Position numbers and translations under genes: made by a program. The notes beneath the pieces are model-generated. The model did no database searches and was not told where the DNA came from. It saw nothing but the letters and a program-made list of their open reading frames with translations. Below, in pieces: positions 39,660-45,624 of a stretch of 45,624 nucleotides of DNA (position 1 is the first letter of the stretch; each line of letters begins with the position of its first letter). Source of the stretch: Metabacillus mangrovi. GTDB lineage: Bacteria; Bacillota; Bacilli; Bacillales; Bacillaceae. The DNA is taken from positions 1 through 45,624 of the forward strand of contig NZ_WMIB01000027.1 in NCBI RefSeq assembly GCF_009711125.1, written 5' to 3'.

Positions 39660-41272
39660 CTTCTTTTTCTGTTTAAAAATGCAAAACGGGAGCCAAAAAG
39701 CTTTTCCAGTAAATGCGTCTTATGAGCTGTGTAAAGATAAACTGCAGCTCCGCCGCCGACCGTCAAGGCAAGCAATACTGCAGCCGGCACCTTTCCATCT
39801 TTAAAATCAATAAAGATCTCAGCAATCGACTGGATCACGGATACGAACACGCTCATCACGACCGTAAGCATGAGGATCAGGATGGTCCTCTTGAAGAACT
39901 GCTTAAAATGGAACTGCGCATGTCTTTTAATCATCGCAAAGCCGTAAATGATCGAGACGAGGAACCCAAGGGCTGTGGCAATGATTGATCCCTGTGCACC
40001 GAATGCAGTGATCAACGGATAATTGACTGCGGCTTTTATCATAAGTCCTGCTGCCAGACTGATGACTGCGAGCTTTTGCTTATTGATCCCCTGCAGGATG
40101 GCCGCGTTCACTGTGAAATAGCAAAACAATAAAGCGGACGGAGCCTGCCATTGCAAAAGCAGGGCCGCCTCGGAAGAATACCCGAAAAAGAACTCATAAA
40201 TCGGTCCGGCCAGCACCATCATGCCTGCAACAGCAGGGAGAACGAGAAACATGATAATCTGGAACGCCTGGTTGATCTGGCGGTGGACCTGGCGCATTCC
40301 CCCTGTTGAAAAAGCCCGGGTGATCGATGGAACCAGTGTCAGCCCGAACGCAGTGGCAAGGGAAACAAGTATCATAATCAGGGAGCGGCCTTCAAATTGC
40401 ACGCGGGAGAAAAGAGCTTTCGCTTCCTCATCGGTCGCACCGGTTTCTCTTAATGCGCCGTACATCGTCCCCTGGTCAATCAGCTGATAAAGCGGAATCG
40501 CCAAACCGATAAAAATAAACGGCAGGGAATACGTGAGGAGCTCTTTAAACAGCTCTCTCATTTTTACATCGGATGGAGGAACGGTATTTTCCTGCATCGC
40601 TTCGAGAGTATGTTTATGCTTTTGCCAGTAAACATACAGGACAAGCAGCCCGCCGACTGCCCCCACGGCCGCCGCGAGCGTCGCATAGCCGATCGCCTCA
40701 ACAAGAGGGCCATCATACACCTTCAATACAATGTAAACAGAAGAAAGAAGGAAAATGATTCGGAAAAGCTGTTCGATCACCTGCGAAACAGAGGTCGGAG
40801 CCATCATCTGATGCCCCTGGAAAAACCCGCGCAGCAGTGCCATAATCGGCACTACAATCAGGGCAACACTCAGCATCTTGATCACGTATTCCACTTCTGC
40901 AATCGAACTGGATGGTGTATCCTCAGATTGCAGAGACCAGGCTGCAAGCTCCGGGGCGAGCAGATACATCGCCGCAAAAGAGGCAAGTCCCGTCAACAGC
41001 ATGACGAACATTCCGTTGCGGAACATTCGGAGACTCGTCTGATAGTCTCCCATCGCATTGTATTTCGCTACAAATTTAGATACAGCCATCGGAAATCCGG
41101 CTGTCGCAATACTAAGGAATATCACATAAGGGGTATAGCCCATCTGATAGAGCGCCGTCCCCTGAGTGGTAACGAGCGCTGTAAACGGAATGATATAAAT
41201 CATTCCGAGCAGTCTCGATATGTACGTACCGAGCGTTAAAATAAACGTGCCTTTTAGCAATTTATCTGACAT
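39647..41272 (-). CDS. murJ: Lipid II flippase MurJ (YtgP), MOP superfamily
   Basis: A 541-residue protein with about 14 membrane helices of the polysaccharide-export/MATE-like MOP superfamily. It opens with LLKGTFILTLGTYISRLLGM and contains SVSQVIEQLFRI, the region conserved in YtgP/SpoVB proteins. B. subtilis YtgP is MurJ, which flips the peptidoglycan precursor lipid II across the membrane. The start at 41272 (MSDKLLKG) is chosen because homologues begin there and GGTGAT lies seven bases ahead; an upstream extension of 22 codons has no ribosome site. It is divergent from ytfP. Confidence 0.88.
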   Translation of the reverse strand: MSDKLLKGTFILTLGTYISRLLGMIYIIPFTALVTTQGTALYQMGYTPYVIFLSIATAGFPMAVSKFVAKYNAMGDYQTSLRMFRNGMFVMLLTGLASFAAMYLLAPELAAWSLQSEDTPSSSIAEVEYVIKMLSVALIVVPIMALLRGFFQGHQMMAPTSVSQVIEQLFRIIFLLSSVYIVLKVYDGPLVEAIGYATLAAAVGAVGGLLVLYVYWQKHKHTLEAMQENTVPPSDVKMRELFKELLTYSLPFIFIGLAIPLYQLIDQGTMYGALRETGATDEEAKALFSRVQFEGRSLIMILVSLATAFGLTLVPSITRAFSTGGMRQVHRQINQAFQIIMFLVLPAVAGMMVLAGPIYEFFFGYSSEAALLLQWQAPSALLFCYFTVNAAILQGINKQKLAVISLAAGLMIKAAVNYPLITAFGAQGSIIATALGFLVSIIYGFAMIKRHAQFHFKQFFKRTILILMLTVVMSVFVSVIQSIAEIFIDFKDGKVPAAVLLALTVGGGAAVYLYTAHKTHLLEKLFGSRFAFLNRKRRGKA

Positions 41273-41425
41273 ATAGTTAATCACCGTTCTTGTGGAGGTT
41301 AGGTTCAACTTTACTAGTTTACCACACACAGGCATCAAGAGGAAAAAGTTGTTGGATTTTGCGGTTTTTCTTGAATGCGTGTTTCGGCTATAATGAATGA
41401 AGGTTAAAAAGAAGGTTGTGAAGCA

Positions 41426-42706
41426 ATGAAATACGATGTAATTGTAATTGGAGGCGGTCCTTCTGGACTGATGGCTGCCATCTCGGCCGGTAGCAGGGGC
41501 GCTCGCGTTCTCCTCATTGACAAAGGAACAAAACTCGGCCGCAAGCTCGCGATTTCAGGCGGCGGCCGCTGCAACGTGACAAACCGCCTGCCCGTTGAAG
41601 AGATCATCAAGCACATCCCCGGCAACGGCCGGTTCTTGTATAGCGCGTTTTCTGAATTCAGCAATGAAGACATTATTTCTTTTTTCGAAGGGCTGGGTGT
41701 GGGACTGAAGGAAGAGGATCACGGCCGGATGTTCCCGGTTTCAAATAAAGCGCAGTCTGTCGTCGACGCCCTCCTGGACGAATTGAAAAGACTAAAGGTC
41801 CAGGTCAGGGTGAACGAGCCGGTTAAGCAAGTGAATTACGAAGAAGGAAAAGTAAAGGGAGTCACCCTCAAAACCGGCGAAGAGATCGAAGCGGACGCCG
41901 TCGTAACAGCAGTTGGCGGAAAAAGCGTCCCCCATACCGGAAGCACCGGAGACGGCTATGCGTGGGCGAAAGCAGCCGGGCATACAATCACTGATTTATT
42001 CCCGACAGAGGTTCCTGTTACCTCAAGCGAGCCATTCATCAAAAACAAGTCCCTGCAAGGCCTCGCACTCAGGGATGTCGCACTGAGCGTCCTGAATCCG
42101 AAAGGCAAAACCGTGATCACCCATAAAATGGACATGCTGTTCACCCACTTCGGCATTTCAGGTCCTGCCGTTCTGCGCTGCAGCCAGTACATCGTAAAAA
42201 CGATGAAAAAGTTCAGCGCCCAATACGCGCGGGTCGCCATCGACGCCCTGCCTGGCCGGAAAGAAGAAGAACTGTTCCAGGAGCTTGTCGCCCTCGGAAA
42301 AGCCGAGCCGAAAAAAGCACTGAAGAACCTTTACAAAGGACTTCTCCCGGAACGCTATCTCCTGTTCCTGCTCGAGCAGCAAAGCATGGATCCTGCAGAC
42401 ACATTTGCCCAGGTACCCCACGAAAAGCTCCGGGCATTCGCCCACTCGTGCAAGCAATTTGAATTTAAAGTGGACGGAACCCTCTCCCTCGATAAAGCCT
42501 TCGTAACAGGAGGCGGGGTCTCTGTTAAAGAAATCCACCCGAAGGAAATGGCCTCCAAACTGATGCCAGGCCTCTACTTCTGCGGAGAAATTCTGGATAT
42601 CCACGGCTATACAGGCGGCTATAACATCACCGCTGCCCTGATTACCGGGAAACTGGCCGGACACAATGCAGCTGAATATTCTTTGGAGCAAATGGACCCG
42701 GTGTGA
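41426..42706 (+). CDS. ytfP: NAD(P)/FAD-dependent oxidoreductase YtfP (HI0933 family)
   Basis: A 426-residue flavoprotein. The dinucleotide-binding [14 protein letters not shown] lies at the extreme N terminus, followed by [14 protein letters not shown], a signature of the HI0933/BaiN-like family, then [31 protein letters not shown], and at the end [19 protein letters not shown], which closes the FAD site. The reaction is not firmly established for the group. It stands alone with its own terminator, divergent from murJ, an arrangement resembling B. subtilis ytfP/ytgP. Confidence 0.92.
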   Translation: MKYDVIVIGGGPSGLMAAISAGSRGARVLLIDKGTKLGRKLAISGGGRCNVTNRLPVEEIIKHIPGNGRFLYSAFSEFSNEDIISFFEGLGVGLKEEDHGRMFPVSNKAQSVVDALLDELKRLKVQVRVNEPVKQVNYEEGKVKGVTLKTGEEIEADAVVTAVGGKSVPHTGSTGDGYAWAKAAGHTITDLFPTEVPVTSSEPFIKNKSLQGLALRDVALSVLNPKGKTVITHKMDMLFTHFGISGPAVLRCSQYIVKTMKKFSAQYARVAIDALPGRKEEELFQELVALGKAEPKKALKNLYKGLLPERYLLFLLEQQSMDPADTFAQVPHEKLRAFAHSCKQFEFKVDGTLSLDKAFVTGGGVSVKEIHPKEMASKLMPGLYFCGEILDIHGYTGGYNITAALITGKLAGHNAAEYSLEQMDPV

Positions 42707-42719
42707 ACCGGGTTTTTTT
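42696..42719 (+). terminator. Terminator overlapping the ytfP stop codon
   Basis: ACCCGGT (42696-42702) pairs with ACCGGGT (42707-42713), followed by a run of T. The loop GTGA contains the TGA stop, so the terminator stem is partly inside the coding region. Confidence 0.85.
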
Positions 42720-42795
42720 GTTTTATTAAGGGGAGTGGCGAGAACGGGGCGGCTCGGGAACCGGGGCGAGGACAGCTCGAATTCTGTCGAAGAAT

Positions 42796-42890
42796 CGATA
42801 TAAGAGGGAAAATGGTCGATATATTGGAATTATGACCGAAATAATTCTATTTTGACCGATATATTGAAAAAACGACCGATATCTTATTCA
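42796..42890. repeat. 20-nt-period intergenic tandem array (family A, second copy)
   Basis: CGATAT or CGAAAT recurs at 42796, 42817, 42837, 42857 and 42877, a 20-nt period with one 21-nt step and a unit like CGATATATTGGAATTATGAC. It is the same family as 73-168. It lies 80 bp after the ytfP terminator. The remaining spacer to 43133 shows nothing else. Confidence 0.85.
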
Positions 42891-43133
42891 GCCTTTCCCG
42901 CTTGGTAATTTGAAACCGCTATCTATCGGTACCAATTGGTCAAACAGACGATCAGCCAAAAGAAAAGTGGATGCAATCCGCAGAACTGGAGGTAGAAGAG
43001 AGCAGAAGCGGGGTTAGTGGGTAGATTTTCATTTATAGATACTCTTCCGAGGTGTATGGAGCGGGTATATTAAGAGAGGTTTTTGAGCGGGAAGGTTGTT
43101 GCAGCAAGCTTTTTCTGGTGTATCTTAAGCATA

Positions 43134-43160
43134 TAAAAAAAGACTCTTAACGAGTCCTAA
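43134..43160 (-). terminator. Terminator of the 43183 gene
   Basis: A seven-A run, GACTC (43142-43146), TTAAC, GAGTC (43152-43156). On the minus strand this is a short stem followed by a long U-tail. Confidence 0.7.
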
Positions 43161-43182
43161 TTAAAGCTAAAGCATTTATTTA

Positions 43183-43611
43183 CTAATCTATTAATTTTTC
43201 AAATTCAAAGTCTGTTAAGGGATACTCTTTACTTTGCCAAAAGTAAACTGTTCCTGATTCAATTGATGCATATCTTGGGTTATCAAGACTTACGTTGTAA
43301 ATATATTGTGCTTTTTCACCATCGTAAAATGAAATTTTATACTTAGGTTCTTTTCTATTTGAGTTCTCAAAATCTTTCCAGTACGAGGTTTCATTATTTC
43401 GTGGAATATTATCTCCTAATCTCTCTGCTAAATATCGGGTTTCTTTTTTACTCAGGTTAATTTTCTCTTTAGTTTGCAGATTTAATATGATAGCATTTTG
43501 TAAATTGTTTGTTTTCATTTGTGGGATTGCTTTGAAATTATATAAATAGAATAAGAAAACTCCTAAAATCACTATGAAAAAAGTAACGGAATAGAGAAGC
43601 TTATTTTTCAT
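43183..43611 (-). CDS. Membrane-anchored protein of unknown function
   Basis: A 142-residue protein with one N-terminal membrane helix (LLYSVTFFIVILGVFLFYLY) that is not followed by a lipobox, so it is likely an anchor. The outer part (NAIILNLQTKEKINLSKKET, YKISFYDGEKAQYIYNVSLD) looks like a small beta-rich domain. I do not recognise the family. AAAGGAT sits close ahead of the ATG. It is AT-rich compared with ytfP, like the accessory island. Confidence 0.65.
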   Translation of the reverse strand: MKNKLLYSVTFFIVILGVFLFYLYNFKAIPQMKTNNLQNAIILNLQTKEKINLSKKETRYLAERLGDNIPRNNETSYWKDFENSNRKEPKYKISFYDGEKAQYIYNVSLDNPRYASIESGTVYFWQSKEYPLTDFEFEKLID

Positions 43612-43665
43612 ATGAATCCTTTCTAAAAAGAAAGATAATATTCATTATCTTTTTTCTAAAATTAT

Positions 43666-43848
43666 TTAATTATCGCTCCCATTTATAAACTGTGTTTTCC
43701 ATGAATGTAGCCCACTTAATGGTACTACTGACAGGATGGATTTTAGTAGTATAATAAGAGAATGTTCCCCAAGCTCCCTTGATAATAGCTTTACCCGGTT
43801 GACCATCCTGGTATGACTATCAAGCTCTTCTTCAATTAAATACTCCAC
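43666..43848 (-). CDS. Doubtful small open frame (60 residues)
   Basis: GTG at 43848 opens a 60-codon frame (LIEEELDSHTRMVNRVKLLS, GEHSLIILLKSILSVV) that reads like the end of a helical protein, but there is no ribosome site, and the DNA upstream is full of stops. It may be the tail of a broken gene. Confidence 0.35.
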   Translation of the reverse strand: MEYLIEEELDSHTRMVNRVKLLSRELGEHSLIILLKSILSVVPLSGLHSWKTQFINGSDN

Positions 43849-44026
43849 TTTAAAAATTGAATTATTTTACATAGTAATAATAAACTTTTAAGGTAATTTA
43901 TTCTATATATTTATTAAAAATATTTTTTATCTTTCACTGTGATTCCTTAACTTAAAGCAACTTTTGACCTTTGTGAAAACAGACAGGGTAGTGCAGTTCG
44001 GAGCTGTTCTCGTCGCGCCAAAGAAG

Positions 44027-44052
44027 AAACCCAATGCAATTGCATTGGGTTT
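44027..44052. other. Perfect 26-bp palindrome
   Basis: AAACCCAATGCAA and TTGCATTGGGTTT form a perfect 13+13 inverted repeat with no spacer. It could act as a protein-binding site, a hairpin in RNA or a terminator with T/A flanks. The 43849-44127 gap shows nothing else. Confidence 0.7.
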
Positions 44053-44127
44053 AAACATTCATATAAACTTGTTAGCCGCCTAATAACTGAGTTCATTTAG
44101 TCCTCATATTCGCAAGAACATCAAAGC

Positions 44128-44367
44128 TTAGAGGGCGACTAGTTCTGCAAGCTTGGCCACTACTTCTGCCATTGGTTCTTCTGCAGTGTTCAGTCCGATT
44201 TGCGATCCGAGCAAGGGACTGACTTCCCTGAGAGCTTCATACGTTGTCTCGTGCACAATCGGAACGAGCCGATCACCTGCAAGGAATGCCGAAAGTTCTT
44301 TGTCAGTGATGCCTTCGGTTGGCAGGCGTTGCAATAACGCAGCATAACTATTTCGATAGGTTCTAGT
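44128..44367 (-). pseudogene. Probable C-terminal remnant of a TIR-domain protein
   Basis: An open stretch without a proper start reads LLQRLPTEGITDKELSAFLA, GDRLVPIVHETTYEALREVS, PLLGSQIGL and MAEVVAKLAELVAL. The pattern of a hydrophobic strand ending in P-I-x-H, then SPLL and a final helix, resembles the second half of bacterial TIR domains. The first half with the catalytic Glu is absent, so it cannot be functional. A TTG at 44334 could start a 68-residue peptide but has no ribosome site. The assignment is tentative. Confidence 0.45.
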
Positions 44368-44503
44368 TTAGCTGCCATAGTTGTTGTAATCAGTATTTGC
44401 TGATATTTGTTTCAATTCTCTAGATTTGGCACGATTTTGGATAAAAACGAGCAATTTCCGCACCATCCCTTTTCTGCTCCACATAAAAACAGCCCCCCGC
44501 TCC

Positions 44504-44683
44504 TCACACCCGGTACAGGACCATAGCTGAGAAGCAGTAGACCTGCTCACCTTCTGCGTCGCAGGATGCTGCGACAGAAAATTTGATGTCGACGAGCTGT
44601 TCATCGTCGAGCCCGGAAAGGAAACGATTCACTTCCTTTTCCAGGTCTTTTTCGTGTTCTTCATCAAAGAGTGCTACTCTCAT
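44504..44683 (-). CDS. cse60: Sporulation protein Cse60-like
   Basis: A 59-residue acidic protein (MRVALFDEEHEKDLEKEVNR, FLSGLDDEQLVDIKFSVAAS, EGEQVYCFSAMVLYRV) fitting the small Cse60 family, made in sporulating bacilli with unknown function. The beginning with F-D-E-E-H, the D-I-K strand and the final YCFSAxVxYR are what I remember of this family. GGTGATGGGC lies ahead of the ATG. It starts 6 bp after the stop of the 77-residue gene and is probably co-transcribed with it. Confidence 0.75.
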   Translation of the reverse strand: MRVALFDEEHEKDLEKEVNRFLSGLDDEQLVDIKFSVAASCDAEGEQVYCFSAMVLYRV

Positions 44684-44689
44684 TGCCCA

Positions 44690-44923
44690 TCACCACCCCA
44701 GCTCGCAGGCCTCCCCATATTGTTCATGCCCGCAATCTCGTTCGTACAGTTTGAAGATCCTGCCGTCTTCAAAAAGAAATCTTTCTGCTAATTCATATTG
44801 TTTTCCTTCTTCATTTATGACAAGCCTGCCGATTGAATCTTTTCCGCAGTACAGCTCTATGAGGTCTTCACTGATTCTCGCGGTTACCCGCTTTGTGATG
44901 TCGAGCCTATGAAATTCGTTCAT
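44690..44923 (-). CDS. Small unknown protein upstream of cse60
   Basis: A 77-residue soluble protein (HRLDITKRVTARISEDLIEL, GRLVINEEGKQYELAERFLF, GRIFKLYERDCGHEQYGEA) with alternating strands and two cysteines in its last third. It has no recognised domain. A strong GGGGGAT ribosome site precedes the ATG. Pairing with cse60 suggests a sporulation-related gene, but nothing in its sequence shows this. Confidence 0.65.
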   Translation of the reverse strand: MNEFHRLDITKRVTARISEDLIELYCGKDSIGRLVINEEGKQYELAERFLFEDGRIFKLYERDCGHEQYGEACELGW

Positions 44924-44993
44924 CGCCCATCCCCCCTTACCTCAGTGTATGAGAAGAGGGGTTATTTATGTTAACGCTTTCATTTTATGCGCA

Positions 44994-45022
44994 ATAAAAA
45001 GGACTTCTCTGTGAAGTCCCTT
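44994..45022 (-). terminator. Terminator of the rhodanese gene
   Basis: GGACTTC (45001-45007) pairs with GAAGTCC (45013-45019) around a 5-nt loop. The A-run to the left gives the U-tail on the minus strand. Confidence 0.8.
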
Positions 45023-45026
45023 CTAC

Positions 45027-45335
45027 TTAGTTTTTTGGCACTGTTTCACCTTTCCAGTCGAGCATTCCGCCTGTCATGTTCACCACTTTATAGCCCTGGT
45101 CCTGAAGGTAAGCTGCCACGTTTTCGCTGCGGCGGCCTGAGCGGCAGATGAAGATGTATTCTTTTTCTTTATCGAGCTCACCCGCTCTTGCAGGGATGTC
45201 TCCCATTTTAATGTGCTTTGCTGTGGAGATCATGCCCTCTTCCACCTCTTCGTCTTCGCGGACATCGATCAATTCAATGTTTTCTCCGTTTTGAAGCTTT
45301 TCCTGAACTTCTGCTGGTGAAATTTCTTTAATCAT
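45027..45335 (-). CDS. Single-domain rhodanese-like protein (YtwF-like)
   Basis: A 102-residue rhodanese fold: ELIDVREDEEVEEGMI at the N terminus and the active loop ICRSGRRS with Cys64, which can carry a persulfide. It probably transfers sulfur in the cytosol, or acts in thiosulfate or persulfide chemistry. Similar single-domain proteins in bacilli include YtwF. The start at 45335 is preferred because an extended -10 promoter lies at 45369-45377, which would put the in-frame ATG at 45359 almost at the transcription start without a ribosome site; AAGGAG lies 12 bases before 45335. It has its own terminator. Confidence 0.85.
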   Translation of the reverse strand: MIKEISPAEVQEKLQNGENIELIDVREDEEVEEGMISTAKHIKMGDIPARAGELDKEKEYIFICRSGRRSENVAAYLQDQGYKVVNMTGGMLDWKGETVPKN

Positions 45336-45368
45336 CGCTGCATTCAGCTCCTTTTTCATAATGATTTC

Positions 45369-45377
45369 ATTATAGCA
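45369..45377 (-). promoter_or_regulatory. Extended -10 promoter of the rhodanese gene
   Basis: Read on the minus strand, TGCTATAAT is a perfect TG-extended -10 element. The -35 region at 17 nt (TCGCAA) is weak, which is usual for extended -10 promoters. Confidence 0.65.
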
Positions 45378-45476
45378 GGCAACACTTCCTGTTGCGAGCT
45401 GGCCGATTAAGAGGAATTCCTGTTGATCCCACCGAATAGGAATTCCAACAGGGGTGAGCAGAGTGTCAAAGATTGT

Positions 45477-45624
45477 TGAACTACCCCCACTTAATTTCCT
45501 TGCAGAAATTTGAAGTGGGGGATTCCTAAGAACACGGGCGTAACCGCCCGTTATTGATTAGGCGATCCCCGCAGTCCCTGCGGTTAGAAGTCTCAAGGTT
45601 TCGGTCAAAATGTTTTGGCTCGCG
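45477..45624 (-). mobile_element. IS200/IS605-type element end with omegaRNA-like hairpins (partial)
   Basis: Three stems follow one another: CCCCCACTT with AAGTGGGGG (45484-45521, with an inner AATTT/AAATT pairing), ACGGGCG with CGCCCGT (45534-45551), and CCGCAG with CTGCGG (45569-45583). Read on the minus strand, the segment resembles the highly structured DNA that follows tnpB genes in bacillar IS200/IS605 elements and encodes the guide RNA scaffold. No tnpB reading frame is inside the window; it should lie to the right, on the minus strand. A 7-bp pair CCTGTTG/CAACAGG (about 45419-45465) lies just outside. Confidence 0.6.

Noticed and set aside
42931-42940. ACCAATTGGT as a fourth TetR operator
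   Set aside because: It is palindromic but lacks the CCGG centre of the two clear sites and is not next to any acyl-CoA gene.
44368-44604. Minus-strand 78-codon frame overlapping cse60
   Set aside because: Its first half is the wrong frame of cse60. The remaining 38 codons from the ATG at about 44484 have a possible ribosome site but no recognisable family, so it was not called.

Overview
The window looks like a Bacillaceae (low-GC Gram-positive, spore-forming) chromosome. The supporting signs are AGGAGG-type ribosome sites, frequent GTG and TTG starts, U-tailed intrinsic terminators, PurR boxes ahead of a pbuO-like purine permease, a Cse60-like sporulation gene, and the grouping of pepV, pbuO, ytzE, an RsuA-family pseudouridine synthase, ytgP/murJ and ytfP homologues, which resembles the B. 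subtilis yt- region. Everything was read by eye. Family names come from remembered motifs, not from searches.

Left end (1-6.6 kb): an MFS exporter, a short-chain dehydrogenase broken by an in-frame amber codon, and a likely omega-amino-acid pair (class III aminotransferase plus GabP-like permease). A gene-poor stretch follows that holds two kinds of intergenic repeat arrays and a C-rich tract.

Acyl-CoA catabolic block (6.6-19.6 kb, all minus strand): an ACAD10/11-type acyl-CoA dehydrogenase, an SDR, an acyl-CoA ligase and a TetR regulator, then a tightly packed nine-gene run: 3-hydroxyacyl-CoA dehydrogenase, enoyl-CoA hydratase, thioesterase, APH-type kinase, ComB-family phosphatase-like protein, FadE-like dehydrogenase, SDR, isomerase-type crotonase and quinone oxidoreductase. 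Two near-identical 16-bp palindromes (and a weaker third) mark the transcription units as one probable regulon. The separate APH kinase and ACAD10/11-like dehydrogenase suggest breakdown of 4-hydroxy fatty acids through phosphorylated acyl-CoAs. The ComB-like protein with altered signature residues is the most unusual partner.

Accessory island (about 20-33.7 kb, AT-rich): a graveyard of Rhs/YD-repeat toxin tips and immunity-like genes, nearly all on the minus strand. It holds four Rhs core remnants, three toxin C-terminal domains ending within about 15 bp of a putative immunity gene, duplicated and frameshifted immunity pieces, DUF4279, DUF4362, DUF3221 and DUF4304 proteins, a zincin-DUF2750 fusion and a leucine-rich-repeat fusion. 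No full-length Rhs gene is present.

Core block (33.8-42.7 kb): pepV, pbuO with paired PurR boxes, a GT4 glycosyltransferase, ytzE, the RsuA-family pseudouridine synthase, murJ/ytgP and ytfP. Right end (42.7-45.6 kb): another copy of the 20-nt repeat array, small unknown genes, a probable TIR-domain remnant, cse60, a rhodanese, and a hairpin-rich segment that looks like the tnpB-side end of an IS200/IS605 element running off the window.
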